This document shows, piece after piece, positions 22,571 to 34,219 of a stretch of DNA of 64,000 nt. The translations under genes and the position numbers were made by a program. The stretch lies in assembly GCA_032622095.1 (NCBI GenBank), contig CP136069.1, positions 37,424,194 through 37,488,193 of the forward strand, in the 5' to 3' direction. Positions within the stretch are counted from its first letter, which is position 1. Every line of letters begins with the position of its first letter. The notes below the pieces were generated by a model, which did no database searches, was not told the DNA's origin, and was given only the letters and a program-made list of their open reading frames with translations. Origin of the DNA: Siphonodentalium dalli (lineage: Eukaryota; Mollusca; Scaphopoda; Gadilida; Siphonodentaliidae).

Positions 22571-23077
22571 TTAACCCTTTCAGTGCCAGGGGCCGATAAG
22601 CAGGGGCCGATCTTATCGGCCCTAATTTACAGTCTGTAAAATCGTCTCTAAAAAATAAATAATAATAATTGGGGTTTTTTTAGATTTTTTTTTTTTTTTT
22701 TTGGCGAGTTGAATTTTTTTTGGGTATGCTTGAGCATGCTATAGCTAATTTAAAAACAAACTGGTTAAAACCTTAGGGGCATGTTATAACTCAAAACTAT
22801 CACCAAGTATTCATAGTAATAATTTTGATGCCCATGAAAAACGTAAGATTCCCTGGCACTAAACCTACAAAATAAGTCTGTTAAAAACTATAAGAAAAAA
22901 TTATTAAAATTGTAAAAAATTGTAAAAAATAATAACAAATGATGAAAAATTGTTAGGCCAATGCATTCTCTTATATATGCGAGGCGACCTATGGTCGACT
23001 CGCATATATAAGAGAATGCATTGGCACAGGGTATATGGGTTGATACAAAAATCGGACCTGGCACTCAAAGGGAAATA
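22571..23077. mobile_element. Family B MITE, long form (B4)
   Basis: TTAACCCTTTCAGTGCCAGG left end, long-form segment with CTTGAGCATGC, one shared palindrome, right CTGGCACTCAAAGGGAAATA where the TTAA has mutated. Confidence 0.82.
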
Positions 23078-23660
23078 ACACCCACAATTTCCTTTAAAAT
23101 CTTATAAAGTGTCATCCCCATTAAATTCTAGTAAGACTCATTTTTTATGGTGATAGTTCAATTGCATCTCCAAGCACAAGTTATCCAAGGAGACTATCGA
23201 CTCGTTTGATCCCCTTCAGAAGAATTAAATGGATAACTCATAAACAAGTCGAGAATAATTCCCATCGGAGATTGGATAGAGTAGTGTCGACCGGGCGATG
23301 ACATATTTATATCCATCTTGAGAGATTGATTTTTATCTCAAACACATTAATTTAAATCATTTCATAGGGGCGACCTGCTATTGTATAAATGAGATTTGTA
23401 TTGTATTATCCACTTCCGTGTTTAGGAATTGTAATTTTCCAACTGAGATTTTCATATATTCAATAATCAATAAAAGAAAGTAATAGCGAGATGACATCTG
23501 TTTCTAGAAGACGATTTCGCACCAGATAGAATACTTGTACTGGAAATTCTGGTCCCAAATTAGACCAGGCACCCATGGATATGGGTAGTGGGTCCTCACT
23601 TGGGGCTCTGAAGGGGTGTTTTGTACTGTAATTCCAACAGTAATTTCAACTGCTCCCTTG

Positions 23661-24278
23661 TAAGTCTGAGTTTAGTGTGCCGGTCATTTGCAGAATAGAG
23701 TCCCAGAGTTAGAATTACTGAGAGCTTTCCGATGAATGGCAACAAGCAATTTTTCTGTACCCATAATTCTGCTGTGGTGAAGGAGTTGATTATTTAGGGC
23801 ATTATACTGTAAATGAATTCCGCCATTTGTTCCTAAAAATATACATTGGAATGGTCCAAGCCTGAGTTTAGTGTGTTTGTCATTTACAGAATGAGGTCCC
23901 CAGAGGGTGAATTTAGTGACACTATCCCACATATCGGGCTATTATAAACATTATAGTGGGCTAACATCACCAAATTCACCCTCTGGGGACCACATTATGC
24001 ATGGCCTCATATACTCAGATTGATGTTCCCAAATGGTGAATATTGTGATGTACACCCATTGGGAACCTTGATTAAGGAATGTCTCATCTGCCAATTTGGG
24101 GATATAGAAACTAAACTAGAAAAGAAATAGAATCTATGTGAAAAAGTTTCTATAGAAATTTGATAACAAAGAAACTTTCCAGAGAAGATGAGGCCTAAGC
24201 AGAATGAGGTCCCCAGAGGGTGAATTTGGTGATGCTAGTCGCTATTCTGCGGACCTCATTCTGCAAATGACAGACTTG
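23661..24278. mobile_element. Family E element with nested A and E fragments
   Basis: Outer ends TAAGTCTGAGTTTAGTG and CAGACTTG are flanked by CTCCCTTG at 23653-23660 and 24279-24286 (perfect 8-bp TSD). Inside are a family A right half (23719-23812), a spacer and a second E start at 23860. Confidence 0.8.
23719..23812. mobile_element. Family A right half with deletion
   Basis: GAGAGCTTTCCGATGAATGG ... GGGCATTATACTGTA. Shares the ATTATACTGTA ending with 13580. Confidence 0.75.
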
Positions 24279-24286
24279 CTCCCTTG

Positions 24287-24917
24287 CCCTCATCTTGAAC
24301 CAAACCAAATTTTCAGTGAACTGTGGATAAATTTTAGTTGTATACCTCCTGGGTTTGAAATTTAAACAATTCGTTGTAGATTTCAACCAAAAAACACCCA
24401 CCTAAATATATATATAGGGTCCGAAATTTCCCAATATGGTTAATAGGAATATAAAATTTAATTGAAAGTAAAGAAAAGTTGGCAATCACTACCGTTAGCA
24501 CCAGTCATAGTTCCGTTCTCACTCTGTCACCGGCTGGGTACTAGTCTGTGGTTTTCTATATTTAACACAGGGTTTTCTAGCCAAAATGGCGAAACCGATC
24601 ACCCCAAAGTCAAATTCCCTATGTGCTTTGAGAACAATTGTTGCACTGAAAACTTTATGACAGAATGGAGAATTTTTGTTGAAGATTTTTGCAAGCTATA
24701 TATGTGTAAACATTTTGCAGCAAATTAGAACTCTTGTGTTTGACTTAATTGCCACGCGTGTTGTCATGACAATGTCGTCCATGTGTGTTTAGACTTTTTT
24801 GGTGTTAAAATAATTGGAGAACCAAATCAGACTGTTTCGCAATATAGTTCTTTGGTTCTAGTGGGACTTTCCAAAGGTATACAAAATCACACATTTTTTG
24901 TTTAATATTTTATGTGC
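24287..24917. other. Unassigned intronic sequence
   Basis: An 88-codon plus-strand frame (24462-24728) has no recognisable domain and is not called. No named repeat. Confidence 0.35.
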
Positions 24918-25309
24918 TTAACCCTTTACCCAACAGAAGGGCCCTGTGCCAATGCATTCTCTTATATATGCGAGTCGACCATAGGTCGCCTCGCATATAT
25001 AAGAGAATGCATTGGCTTAACACATTAAAAATTATTAAAGATTGTAAGAAAAAATGGTAAAAAGTGTTAAAAAAAAGATTTTTTTAGGCCAATGCATTCT
25101 CTTATATATGCGAGGCGACCTATGGTCGACTCACATATATAAGAGAATGCATTGGCACAGGGTATAACTGTAACTATCACAATGTGGTCAAGGAGCCGGT
25201 TCCAATGATATCCATATTTGTATGGTTCTATTGAGACAGACCGAAGATATTTTAGGCTGTTGAAGCTTTATTTGGCTGGTTTTGGCCGGTTTGTTGGGTA
25301 AAGGGTTAA
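24918..25309 (+). mobile_element. Family C TTAA MITE (C4)
   Basis: Full-length, TTAA both sides, two shared palindromes; the right one has CTCACATATATAAG (one change). Confidence 0.9.
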
Positions 25310-25499
25310 TAAGGGCAACATGTTGCTCTGTTCGTTTAGTGTATATCTTAATATCACAGAAGTCCATCAAATGTGGGTAAAATATCACCGGTAGCAGCGG
25401 TATTAACGAGTCATCAATAGGGAAATCACTCCAATTCATGTTGGAACAGGCTGAGGAAAGCAACTGACAAACTCACTGATTCAATTTCAGATCACAGTC

Positions 25500-25855
25500 C
25501 CTTTGCATGAGTTAATTTTTACAAGAGCATTGTGGTAAAATATGCCTCTGATAATTCCAACAAAGGGTCATAGCTTTGGGCTTGTAAACTCATATTCCAA
25601 ATTTTGTTATTCCATTCAGTTAAGACTTACTAAAGTTATCATCCGGAAATGAAAATTGAGTGCAAATTACAATAAAAATAGCCATAACTTCGGTAAAAAT
25701 TGGCAAGCAGAACCCAAATTTGAAAGTGACCTGTATTTTGGGCTAGTAAATTCACGTACCAAATTTCATTCCATTCAGTTCAGACCTACAAAAAATTTAT
25801 CTTCCATAAACTAAAAAAGTGAATGGATGGACAGATGGACTATATAATAACAAAA
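25500..25855. repeat. Old dispersed repeat, two diverged internal copies
   Basis: CTTTGGGCTTGTAAACTCAT / ATTTTGGGCTAGTAAATTCA, and ATTCCATTCAGTTAAGACTTA / ATTCCATTCAGTTCAGACCTA, ending in a GGATGGACAGATGGAC run. Confidence 0.5.
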
Positions 25856-25863
25856 ATCTGTGC

Positions 25864-25946
25864 TAACCAGGATTAAAACCAGCTTCAACGTTCTTGGACA
25901 GCTTATGCACCATACTCCTTACCGATTGAGCCACCAGGAAGGAAAT
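25864..25946 (-). repeat. tRNA-derived (SINE-like) sequence
   Basis: On the minus strand CTGGTGGCTCAATCGGTAAG matches a Pol III A box (TGGCTCAATCGG), and GGTTTTAATCCTGG about 40 nt later matches a degenerate B box. No intact cloverleaf. Confidence 0.55.
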
Positions 25947-25969
25947 GGGGGCCCGGGTCACCTAAATGT

Positions 25970-26036
25970 ACAGTAATGCCCTAAGTAATCGACTCTTTAA
26001 CTACAGCAGAATTATGGGTAACTTTTCAGGATTTAG
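25970..26036. mobile_element. Family A left-arm fragment
   Basis: TACAGTAATGCCCTAAGTAA to CTTTTCAGGATTTAG, then unrelated sequence. Confidence 0.8.
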
Positions 26037-26559
26037 CCCGGGTCACCAAAATGTATGTGAAACTGAATATGTTAGATGTAATTCCGGCTGATGGGAGTTC
26101 ACACAATTCTGATGATGCCATATTTTAATATCTCCGGGACCCCTGGTAGGGTATAACTGTCGATGATAATCCAATTCAGCGTGGCCCCAATACTTCGACA
26201 TTACCCTGAGTGACATCAAAGTCAATTCCACGCCAAACGATTATCGACAATTTACACACAATCAATACACTGCAACTAAAATGGTCCGCTAGCATGTCGG
26301 ATCAACGATGTAAAATGGGCGGCGAGCATCTCCGATCAGCGATGTAATATGACAGATTAATAATTCTGTCGAAATTGATTTGAGCGCTGAGGTATATTCC
26401 GAGGTACTAGTCTGAACGTCAGTTATAACTCCGGGCGCATGTGAATGCATGGTAAAATGTCAGCTTTATACAGTGGTACCAATCTGAACATAACTAGGAG
26501 CATGTGGATGCATGGTACAATATGCCAGATAGGTCTGTACTTGATGCAGAGATACAGTA

Positions 26560-26708
26560 CCAGTAATGTCCTCAATAATAGACTCCTTAACCACAGCAGA
26601 ATTATGGGTTAATTTTTCAGGATTTAGTCGGAAATATGGCTTGTTGCCATTCATTGGAAAGCTCTCACTAAATCCTGAAAAATTACCCATAATTCTGATG
26701 TGGTTAAC
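26560..26708. mobile_element. Family A copy, decayed ends
   Basis: AATAGACTCCTTAACCACAG, the left arm to GAAAGCTCTCAC, then jumps into the right arm (TAAATCCTG) and ends GATGTGGTTAAC. Confidence 0.75.
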
Positions 26709-26852
26709 TGGTTCGCTGCTAAATATCCTACATACACGTAATAAAATGCGTATATATATTTCAACAAACAGAAAATTATTGAATTTTATGCTCGGAGTTG
26801 ATAATTTGCACTCTTTTCTCAAATTTGACCCCCATATATATACATTTGTGAT

Positions 26853-27198
26853 TATGTTATGAGCCTGAATGTCTCACTAGGCTATGGTTATGAGCTTGGA
26901 TGTCTCAATAGGCTATGGTTACGAGTCTGGATGTCTCATTAGGCTATGACTATGGGCCTGGATGTCTCATAAGCCATTAGGCTATGGTTATGAGCCTTGA
27001 CGTCTCATTAGACTATGGTTATGGGTCTGGATGTCTCATTAGGCTATGATTATGAGTCTGGATGTCTCATTAGGCTATGGTTATGGGCCTGGATGTCTCA
27101 TTAGGCTATGGTTATGAGCCTGGTTGTCTGTTTGTCAAAGTAGGTTATCGATATGAGCCTGGATGTCTGATTAGGTTATGGTTATGAGCTTGGTTGTC
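26853..27198 (+). repeat. 31-bp minisatellite, about 10.5 units
   Basis: Unit GAGCCTGGATGTCTC-ATTAGGCTATGGTTAT, diverged; one unit has a 5-bp insertion (AAGCC) and one is rearranged near 27130. Not coding: units differ by single bases and indels. Confidence 0.85.
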
Positions 27199-27471
27199 GG
27201 CCGCCTTTAGGGCAAAACATTTGTAATTTTTCTCAAACTTTTTGCGATATAAGTACCTTTTCTGACAATTTTATTGGTCGGCATCCATTCAAACTTCACA
27301 ATGTCCCAATTTAATTATATATGTAACAGTATTTCTGAAATATTACCTGACCGACGCTATTTAAATGATTAAACTAAACAAGAGTTGACTAAACAAGACA
27401 GTGTCATTGCCAAAGCCCATATCTGGGCTTCCAGCACTCTTACATAGGGTCCAAATATGGGCTTTCAGCAC

Positions 27472-27665
27472 TGAGTCAATTATTTAGGGCATTCCTGTAC
27501 ATGTACAGTAATGCCCGAAGTATATGACACTTAACCACAGCAGAATTATGGGAACTTTTTCAGGATTTAGTCGGAAATATGGCTTGTTGCCATTCATCGG
27601 AAAGCTCTCACCATATTTCCGACTAAATCCTGAAACATTTCCCATAAATCGACCCCTAAACCACA
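27472..27665. mobile_element. Family A remnants (two adjoining)
   Basis: A right-end remnant (GAGTCAATTATTTAGGGCATT) then a copy starting TACAGTAATGCCCGAAG whose centre is shortened and whose end breaks off at ACCCCTAAACCACAGCAC. Confidence 0.7.
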
Positions 27666-27766
27666 GCACATGGATGCATAGTACAATATGCCAGATACGT
27701 CTGTGTTTGATACAGAGATACATGTACCAGTGTGGAGAAAACACTATTCCCCACTCACTTAACAAA

Positions 27767-28442
27767 AGCCTTGAAATAGTGTGTCTGTCATTTGCAGAAT
27801 GAGGTCCCCAGAGGGTGAATGTAGTGATGCCAGCCCACTGTGCACCCTCTGGAAACATCATTCTGATTAAGCCTCATCCTCTGGGAAGTATCTATAGTCT
27901 AAAATTAATAATTCTTAGTTACTTTTTCCCTTCTGTTCAGTGTCTATATCCTAATTTGCAGAAGATAAAATACATAAGCGAGGTGTCAAAAATGGGTAAA
28001 TATCAGTGATTCACCAACCACAACCAGGGAAATTCAATCAGATCCCAGGTCTCCCATAGCAGTTGAGGCCTATATAAGCAACAAAAACTTATACCCAGAG
28101 GGTGAATTTGTTGATGCTTAACCCTTTGAGTACCAGGTCGATTTTTTTATCAACCCATATACCCTGTGGCCAATGCATTCTCTTATATATGCGAGTCGAC
28201 CATAGGTCGCCTCGCATATATAAGAGAATGCATTGGCCTAACCATTTTTTTTTTTTTTTTACAATTTTTTACAATTTTAATAATTTATTCTTATATTCTT
28301 TAACAGACTTATTTTGTAGGTATAGGGCCGATGAGATCGGCCCCTGGCACTCAAAGGGTTAACCCGCCCTGTGGGATAGCATCACTAAATTCACTCACTG
28401 GGGACCTTATTCTGCAAATTACATACACACTATTTGCAGGTT
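27767..28442. mobile_element. Family E element split by family B
   Basis: CTTGAAATAGTGTGTCTG, hairpin, core and GGTGAATTTGTTGATGC; resumes at 28363 with CCCGCCCTGTGGGATAGC and ends ACACACTATTTGCAGG. Confidence 0.78.
28118..28362. mobile_element. Family B TTAA MITE (B5), nested in family E hairpin loop
   Basis: TTAACCCTTTGAGTACCAGG to CTGGCACTCAAAGGGTTAA, reverse order relative to B2; shared palindrome at 28162-28228, T tract 28245-28260. Confidence 0.88.
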
Positions 28443-28659
28443 GAGCATGTGGTGAGAAAAGGAGTTGAGGATAGACACTTTTCTTTTATTTCTCCTTCTT
28501 TTGAATTATGTAAATAGTGTAAAATGTTTTAAATTATGGGAAGAAATATCTTTATATTTACATGTATATATAGTCTATTTATATAATTTGTTTGAAACGT
28601 TTTAAAAAAATCTTTTAAAATTTATGCTACTTCTCCAATGTTTGGGTGTTGATGAATTA

Positions 28660-28682
28660 CCCCCCCCCCCCCCCCCCCCCCC
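28660..28682 (+). repeat. Poly-C tract (23)
   Basis: Uninterrupted C run. Confidence 0.95.
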
Positions 28683-28731
28683 ATCTGCATCTGCTTTGTA
28701 TCCTGCCCAATGTTTTTTAAACTAGGCTATA

Positions 28732-28927
28732 TACAGTAATGCCCTAAATAATCGACTCCTTAACCACAGCAGAATTATGGGTAAATTTTCAGGATTTAGT
28801 CGGAAATATGGCTTGTTAGTGAGAGCTTTCCGATGAATGGCAACAAGCCATATTTTCGACTAAATCCTGAAAAGTTACCCATAATTCTGCTGTGGCTAAG
28901 GAGTCAATTATTTAGGGCATTACTTTA
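28732..28927. mobile_element. Family A MITE, left arm shortened
   Basis: TACAGTAATGCCC left end; the left arm jumps from GGCTTGTTA to AGTGAGAGC; right arm full, ending ACTTTATA. Confidence 0.85.
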
Positions 28928-29034
28928 TATAATATTGGTGCTGCCCCAAAAAACAATGAGAGAAATCCAGGTAAAATAGACCAAGAGATCTACCTGTCTA
29001 AAACAGTGGCCATGAAGCAGGCAGCCTTGAAATC

Positions 29035-29434
29035 TTAACCCTTTACCCAACAGAAGGGCCATGTGCCAATGCATTCTCTTATATATGCGAGTCGACCATA
29101 GGTCGCCTCGCATATATAAGAGAATGCATTGGCTTAACACATTAAAAATTATAAAATTGTTAAAGAATGTAAGAAAAAATGGTGAAAAGTGTTAAAAAAA
29201 AGATTTTTTTAGGCCAATGAATTCTCTTATATATGCGAGGCGACCTATGGTCGACTCGCATATATAAGAGAATGTATTGGCACAGGGCATAACTGTAACT
29301 ATCACAATGTGGTCAAGGAGCCGGTTCCAATGATATCCATATTTGTATGGTTCTATTGAGACAGACCGAAGATATTTTAGGCTGTTGAATCTTTATTTGG
29401 CCGGTTTTGGCCGGTTTGTTGGGTAAAGGGTTAA
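29035..29434 (+). mobile_element. Family C TTAA MITE (C5)
   Basis: Full length, TTAA ends, two palindromes; the second has AATGTATTGGC. Confidence 0.9.
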
Positions 29435-29600
29435 AGCCATCTCTGATGAATTATAATAATTCAAACAAGCAGTTTGAGGTGCCTGCAGGGTATAGTTTTC
29501 TTTACACATCAATTATCACATGGGTTTGTTATTAACTACAGGAAGTTATACTCTCAACTCTAATTGCTTTGGGTTCAATCCAAGAGTGTCAAGTATGTAG

Positions 29601-30033
29601 TACAGTAATGCTCTAAATAATCCACTCCTTAACCACAGCAGAATTATGGGTAATTTTTCAGGATTTAGTCGGAAATATGGCTTGTTAGTGAGAGCTTTCT
29701 GATGAATGGCAACAAGCCATATTTCCGACTAAATCCTGAAAAGTTACCCATAATTCTGCTGGGTTGCTGAGAGCTTTCTGATGAATGGCAACAAGCCATA
29801 TTTCCGACTAAATCCTGAAAAGTTACCCATAATTCTGCTGGATTGCTGAGAGCTTTCTGATGAATGGCAACAAGCCATATTTCCGACTAAATCCTGAAAA
29901 GTTACCCATAATTCTGCTGGGTTGCTGAGAGCTTTCCGATGAATGGCAACAAGCCATATTTCCGACTAAATCCTGAAAAGTTACCCATAATTCTGCTGTG
30001 GTTAAGGAGTCGATTATTTAGAGCATTACTGTA
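29601..30033. mobile_element. Family A element with four tandem right half-arms
   Basis: One left arm, then four units of ~80 bp (GAGAGCTTTCTGATGAATGG ... AATTCTGCTGGGTTGCT). The last unit has the normal end and TA. The linker GGGTTGCT replaces the terminal 30 bp in the first three. Confidence 0.9.
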
Positions 30034-30255
30034 TATGAGTTATGTAGAGTGCAATTTAAAGAGATCTTCTATTGAGAGTAATACTATCTATGAAGTACCC
30101 TGAAGGGTTTCCTGTTCCTAGGCATCAATTTTTGCTTTATCAATTATAATAAGGCAAGTACTTGAGGGTATAAATTCATCATGAGGGTATTAATTCATCA
30201 AGATACATGTATTTATCAGCATGATTAAATACCTACAGTCTTCATTTCAGAGGCA

Positions 30256-30370
30256 ATAATTTTTTTTTTTTTTTTTTTTACAATTGTTTTTACAATTTTA
30301 ATAATTTATTCTTATATTCTTTAACAGACTTATTTTGTAGGTTTAGGGCCCCTGGCACTCAAAGGGTTAA
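30256..30370. mobile_element. Family B right half
   Basis: Starts in a T tract, then TTATATTCTTTAACAGACTT, GTAGGTTTAGGGCCCCTGGC and the CAAAGGGTTAA end; left half absent. Confidence 0.75.
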
Positions 30371-31058
30371 TATTAATATAATAGAATCTTCAGAATTGTG
30401 TGAACCCCTATCAGCCTGAATTAAATCTAACCCACGCTCATGCAGCCCACGCTCTTTTTCTCAAAATCATGCTGTTAATTGATGGGCGCAGTCAGCACAA
30501 AGTCACCATAGAATCTGTATCAATGTCCGCTTATCATTAGTGATATAACGTGACAAATCCTAATAAATTCTCAGAAAACACAACTTCTTCACTCCTAGCA
30601 TACTTCAAATTGACCTTTCTAAAATTCCAAATTGCATCACACACAAGTGGGTGCATGGTCCATAGAAGCCTTCCAATCAGAGCTGTTATGTTTCACGGAT
30701 TGTCTGTGAGACTCCCGGAGGGAAAACCTCCAAAATATGGAAAACCTCCAAAATATGGAAAACCACCAATTTCTCCCACATGTGGCCCAAGAAGTACTTC
30801 CGATTTTCGTCATTAAAATAGATTTGAAAATTGGAGTAGTCTTATTTTATTGAGCTTAATTTTTCATGCGATTCACATAAATATTTGTCTGAAGAACACT
30901 GGGGAGAATCAATATTGATTCACGCGATTGCCAACATATGATTCACATAGAAATCTCATTCCTGTGAAATAATACTAAGTACTGATAATTCAGTTGAAAC
31001 AGTGTTAGATGTCTGTCAAACACAACAAAAAAACGTTTAAAAAAATATCTATCTATGG
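30371..31058. other. Unassigned intronic sequence
   Basis: Contains a triplicated 15-bp AAACCTCCAAAATATGG motif near 30723-30765. A plus-strand 88-codon frame here has no recognisable domain. Confidence 0.4.
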
Positions 31059-31439
31059 TACAGTAGTGCCCTAAATAATCGACTCCTTAACCATAGCAGA
31101 ATTATGGGCAACTTTTCAGGATTTAGTCAGAAATAAGGCTTGTTGCCATTCATCGGAAAGCTCTCTGCTTTCCGATGAATGACAACAAGCCATATTTCCG
31201 ACTAAATCCTGAAAAATTACCCATAATTCTGCTGTGGTAAAGGAGTAGATTATTTAGGAGTGAGAGCTTTCCGATTAATGGCAACAAGCCATATTTCCGA
31301 CTAATTAAATCCTGAAAAATTACCCATAATTCTGCTGTGGTAAAAGAGTTGATTATTTAGGAGCGAGATATTTACGACTAAATCCTGAAAAATTACCCAT
31401 AATTCTGCTGTGGTTAAGGAGTCAATTATTAGGAGTGAG

Positions 31440-32399
31440 CAGTGTTCGCGCTGGACCGAAAAAAACTTTAGCCAAAAGTTTAGCCAAATGAAAATTTTAT
31501 TAGCCAAATGAAAAAAACTTTAGCCAAATGTTTTTTGGCCAAATTAAAAAAAACTATGGCCAAATTAAATCATCGTTTTCTGGTCGGTTCACAATTAATT
31601 ACTAAACCGTCAAATCTAACAGACACAGGTAAAATACACATTAATTTAACTAATTTTGATGAACTAGAAATATTTTTATATATATCATTTATTAAAAAAA
31701 TATTAATCTTTATGTGAAAGAGTGATTTGGGGGGGGGGGGGGGGGGATGACCCGGGATTGTCCTTCTTAATGTCATTATGTTTTTGTTTTATATCAATAT
31801 CTTTTAATTGATTAAATCATGAAATATTAATTATCCTTGCGAAAATATCTAAGTGACATCTGGAAACTAATAACTTAATATTGTTACGCCATTATCAAAT
31901 TACAATCTGTCATAAAAGCATGCATATTATTTTGAATGTATCGGTTTTGACAAATAGCCACAAAATATCTGTCGTGATTCACATTTGGCTGATTAGGCTA
32001 TTGTCTTACACTTGGTGCTCATAAACCTTGACCGTCATAAATACAATGTCATCATAAACATGCATTGTGCAGGAGCCCCGTGAGTGACCAGACAGACAAT
32101 GGGGGATTAGCGGATTAAATTTAAAATAAAGACTTTTGCTGTTTCGTGCAGAGTGACGGGGTTCCCTTTGTACTGTCCGCGATCGGGTTTCCCTTTGTAC
32201 AGTCGGCAATATATTCCCACTTACGATGTTTTCGGACTAGATCGTTCACATCACAGAATTGAAAACCCACTTGCCAAAAATTCATGCTTTCATTCTCCAT
32301 TTGGGGTAAATAAAAAGTTTAGCCAAATGAAATTTTTATTAGCCAAATTCGAAAAAGATTAGCCATTGGCTAATTTGGCTACCGACAGCGCGAACACTG
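31440..32399. mobile_element. hAT-type element, 960 bp, in the family A array
   Basis: Ends CAGTGTTCGCGCTG and CAGCGCGAACACTG; 8-bp TSD GGAGTGAG at 31432-31439 and 32400-32407. Subterminal TTAGCCAAAT motifs occur at both ends. No transposase. The TSD is the array linker itself. Confidence 0.9.
31729..31746 (+). repeat. Poly-G tract (18)
   Basis: Inside the hAT-type element. Confidence 0.95.
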
Positions 32400-33121
32400 G
32401 GAGTGAGAGCTTTCCGATGAATGGCAACAAGCCATATTTCCGACTAAATCCTGAAAAATTACCCATAATTCTGCTGTGGTATAGTAGTCAATTATTTAAG
32501 AGTGAGAGCTTTCCGATTAATGGCAACAAGCCATATTTCCGACTAAATCCTGAAAAATTACCCATAATTCTGCTGTGGTAAAAGAGTCGATTATTTAGGA
32601 GTGAGATATATTTACAAATAAATCCTGAAAAATTACCCGTAATTCTGCTGTGGTTAAGGAGTCGATTATATAGGAGTGACAGCTTTCCGATGAATGGCAA
32701 CAAGCCATATTTCCGACTAAATCCTGAAAAATTACCCATAATTCTGCTGTGGTAAAGGAGTCGATTATTTAGGAGTGAGAGCTTTCCGATTAATGGCAAC
32801 AAGCCATATTTCCGACTAAATAATGAAAAATTACCCATAATTCTGCTGTGGTAAAGGAGTCGATTATTTAGGAGTGAGATATTTATGACTAAATCCTGAA
32901 AAATTACCCATAAGTCTGCTGTGGATAAGGAGTCGATTATTTAGGGCATTATTGTATGCCTGGATATTATATATGCACATGTGTGGACAACATTGCACTT
33001 TCCAATCACAGAGCATTCTCCTGAACCTCCAGTTAATAATTACATGTGCACTATTCATGAGATCAAGTGATTGTATTTGGCATTCCAATATTAGCACCAC
33101 TGGGGAGTTCAGTTGCGAGTT

Positions 33122-33598
33122 TTAACGCTTTCAGGGCCAGGGCCAGGGGCCGATCTCATCGGCCCTAATTTACGGTCTGTAAAATCGGCCCTAAAAAAAA
33201 TTAAAAAATTTTTTTTTAGATTTTTTTGGGTTGAATTTTTTTTGGGTATGCTTAAGCATGCTATAGCGAATTTAAAAACAAACTGGATAAAACCTTAGGG
33301 GCATGTTATAACTCAAAACTATCACCAAGTATTCATATTAATAATTTTAATGCCCATGAAAAACGTGAGATTCCCTGGCACTAAACCTACAAAATAAGTC
33401 TGTTAAAGAATATAAGAAAACATTATTAAAATTGTAAAAAATTGTAAAAAATAATAACAAATGATGAAAAATTGTTAGGCCAATGCATTCTCTTATATAT
33501 GCAAGGCAACCTATGATCGACTCGCATATATAAGAGAATGCATTGGCACAGGGTATATGGGTTGATACAAAAATCGGACCTGGCACTCAAAGGGTTAA
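33122..33598. mobile_element. Family B MITE, long form (B6)
   Basis: TTAACGCTTTCAGGGCCAGG (short local duplication of GGGCCAGG) to CTGGCACTCAAAGGGTTAA; long-form segment plus one palindrome with changes GCAAGGCAACC and ATGATCGAC. Confidence 0.85.
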
Positions 33599-33674
33599 CA
33601 AATGCATGTACCAGATATTTTGATTCCCAACTATCAGATGGTCAAAACCAATTTAGATTCACCTCACTTCCAAT

Positions 33675-34086
33675 CAATCCTGAGTTTAGTGCGCCTGTCA
33701 TTTGCAGAATGAGGTCCGCAGAGGGTGAATTTAGTGATGTTATCCTGCATATAGGGCTAGCATCACCAAATTCACCCTCTGGGGACCTCATTCTGCATGG
33801 CCTCATCTGCTATGGGAGACATAGACTCAGATTGAAGTTCCCAAATGGTGAATATTTTTATGTATATCCTTTGGGAACCTTGATTAATAGAATCTACATG
33901 TATGTAAAGAAATTTCTATAGAAATTTGATAATAAAGAAAATTTCCAGAGAAGATGAGCCCTAAGCAGAATGAGGTCCCCAGAGAGTGAATTTAATGATG
34001 CTAGCCCACTTTGCGGGATAGCATCACTAAATTCTCCCTCTGGGGACCTCATTCTGCAAATGACAGGCACACTAAACTCAGACTTG
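33675..34086. mobile_element. Family E element, complete, 8-bp TSD
   Basis: CAATCCTGAGTTTAGTGCGC to ACACTAAACTCAGACTTG, flanked by CTTCCAAT at 33667-33674 and 34087-34094. Two hairpins around the T-rich core. Confidence 0.9.
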
Positions 34087-34104
34087 CTTCCAATAGATTA
34101 TGTG

Positions 34105-34219
34105 CAAGCCTTGAAATAGTGAGCCTGTCATTTGCATAATGAGGTCCCCAGAGGGTGAATTTAGTGAAGGTACACTGCATAGCAGGCTAGCATCACCAAA
34201 TTCACTATTTCAAGGCTTG
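34105..34219. mobile_element. Family E minimal hairpin (115 bp)
   Basis: CAAGCCTTGAAATAGTGAGC to CACTATTTCAAGGCTTG; flanks ATTATGTG / ATTATATG (7 of 8 identical). Only one hairpin remains. Confidence 0.82.

Larger units (their letters stand above)
31059..32956. mobile_element. Amplified family A array, interrupted by a hAT element
   Basis: Starts and ends with TA-flanked family A termini. Between them are eight or so right half-arms joined by GGAGTGAG (for example 31257, 31362, 32400, 32500, 32600, 32673, 32772, 32870). Two arm types alternate: long (GAGAGCTTTCCGAT) and short (GAGATATTTACGACTAAATC). Confidence 0.88.

Noticed and set aside
32366-32838. Recurrent peptides such as MGNFSGFSRKYGLLPFIGK
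   Set aside because: These are translations of the family A inverted arms and recur at every copy on both strands.
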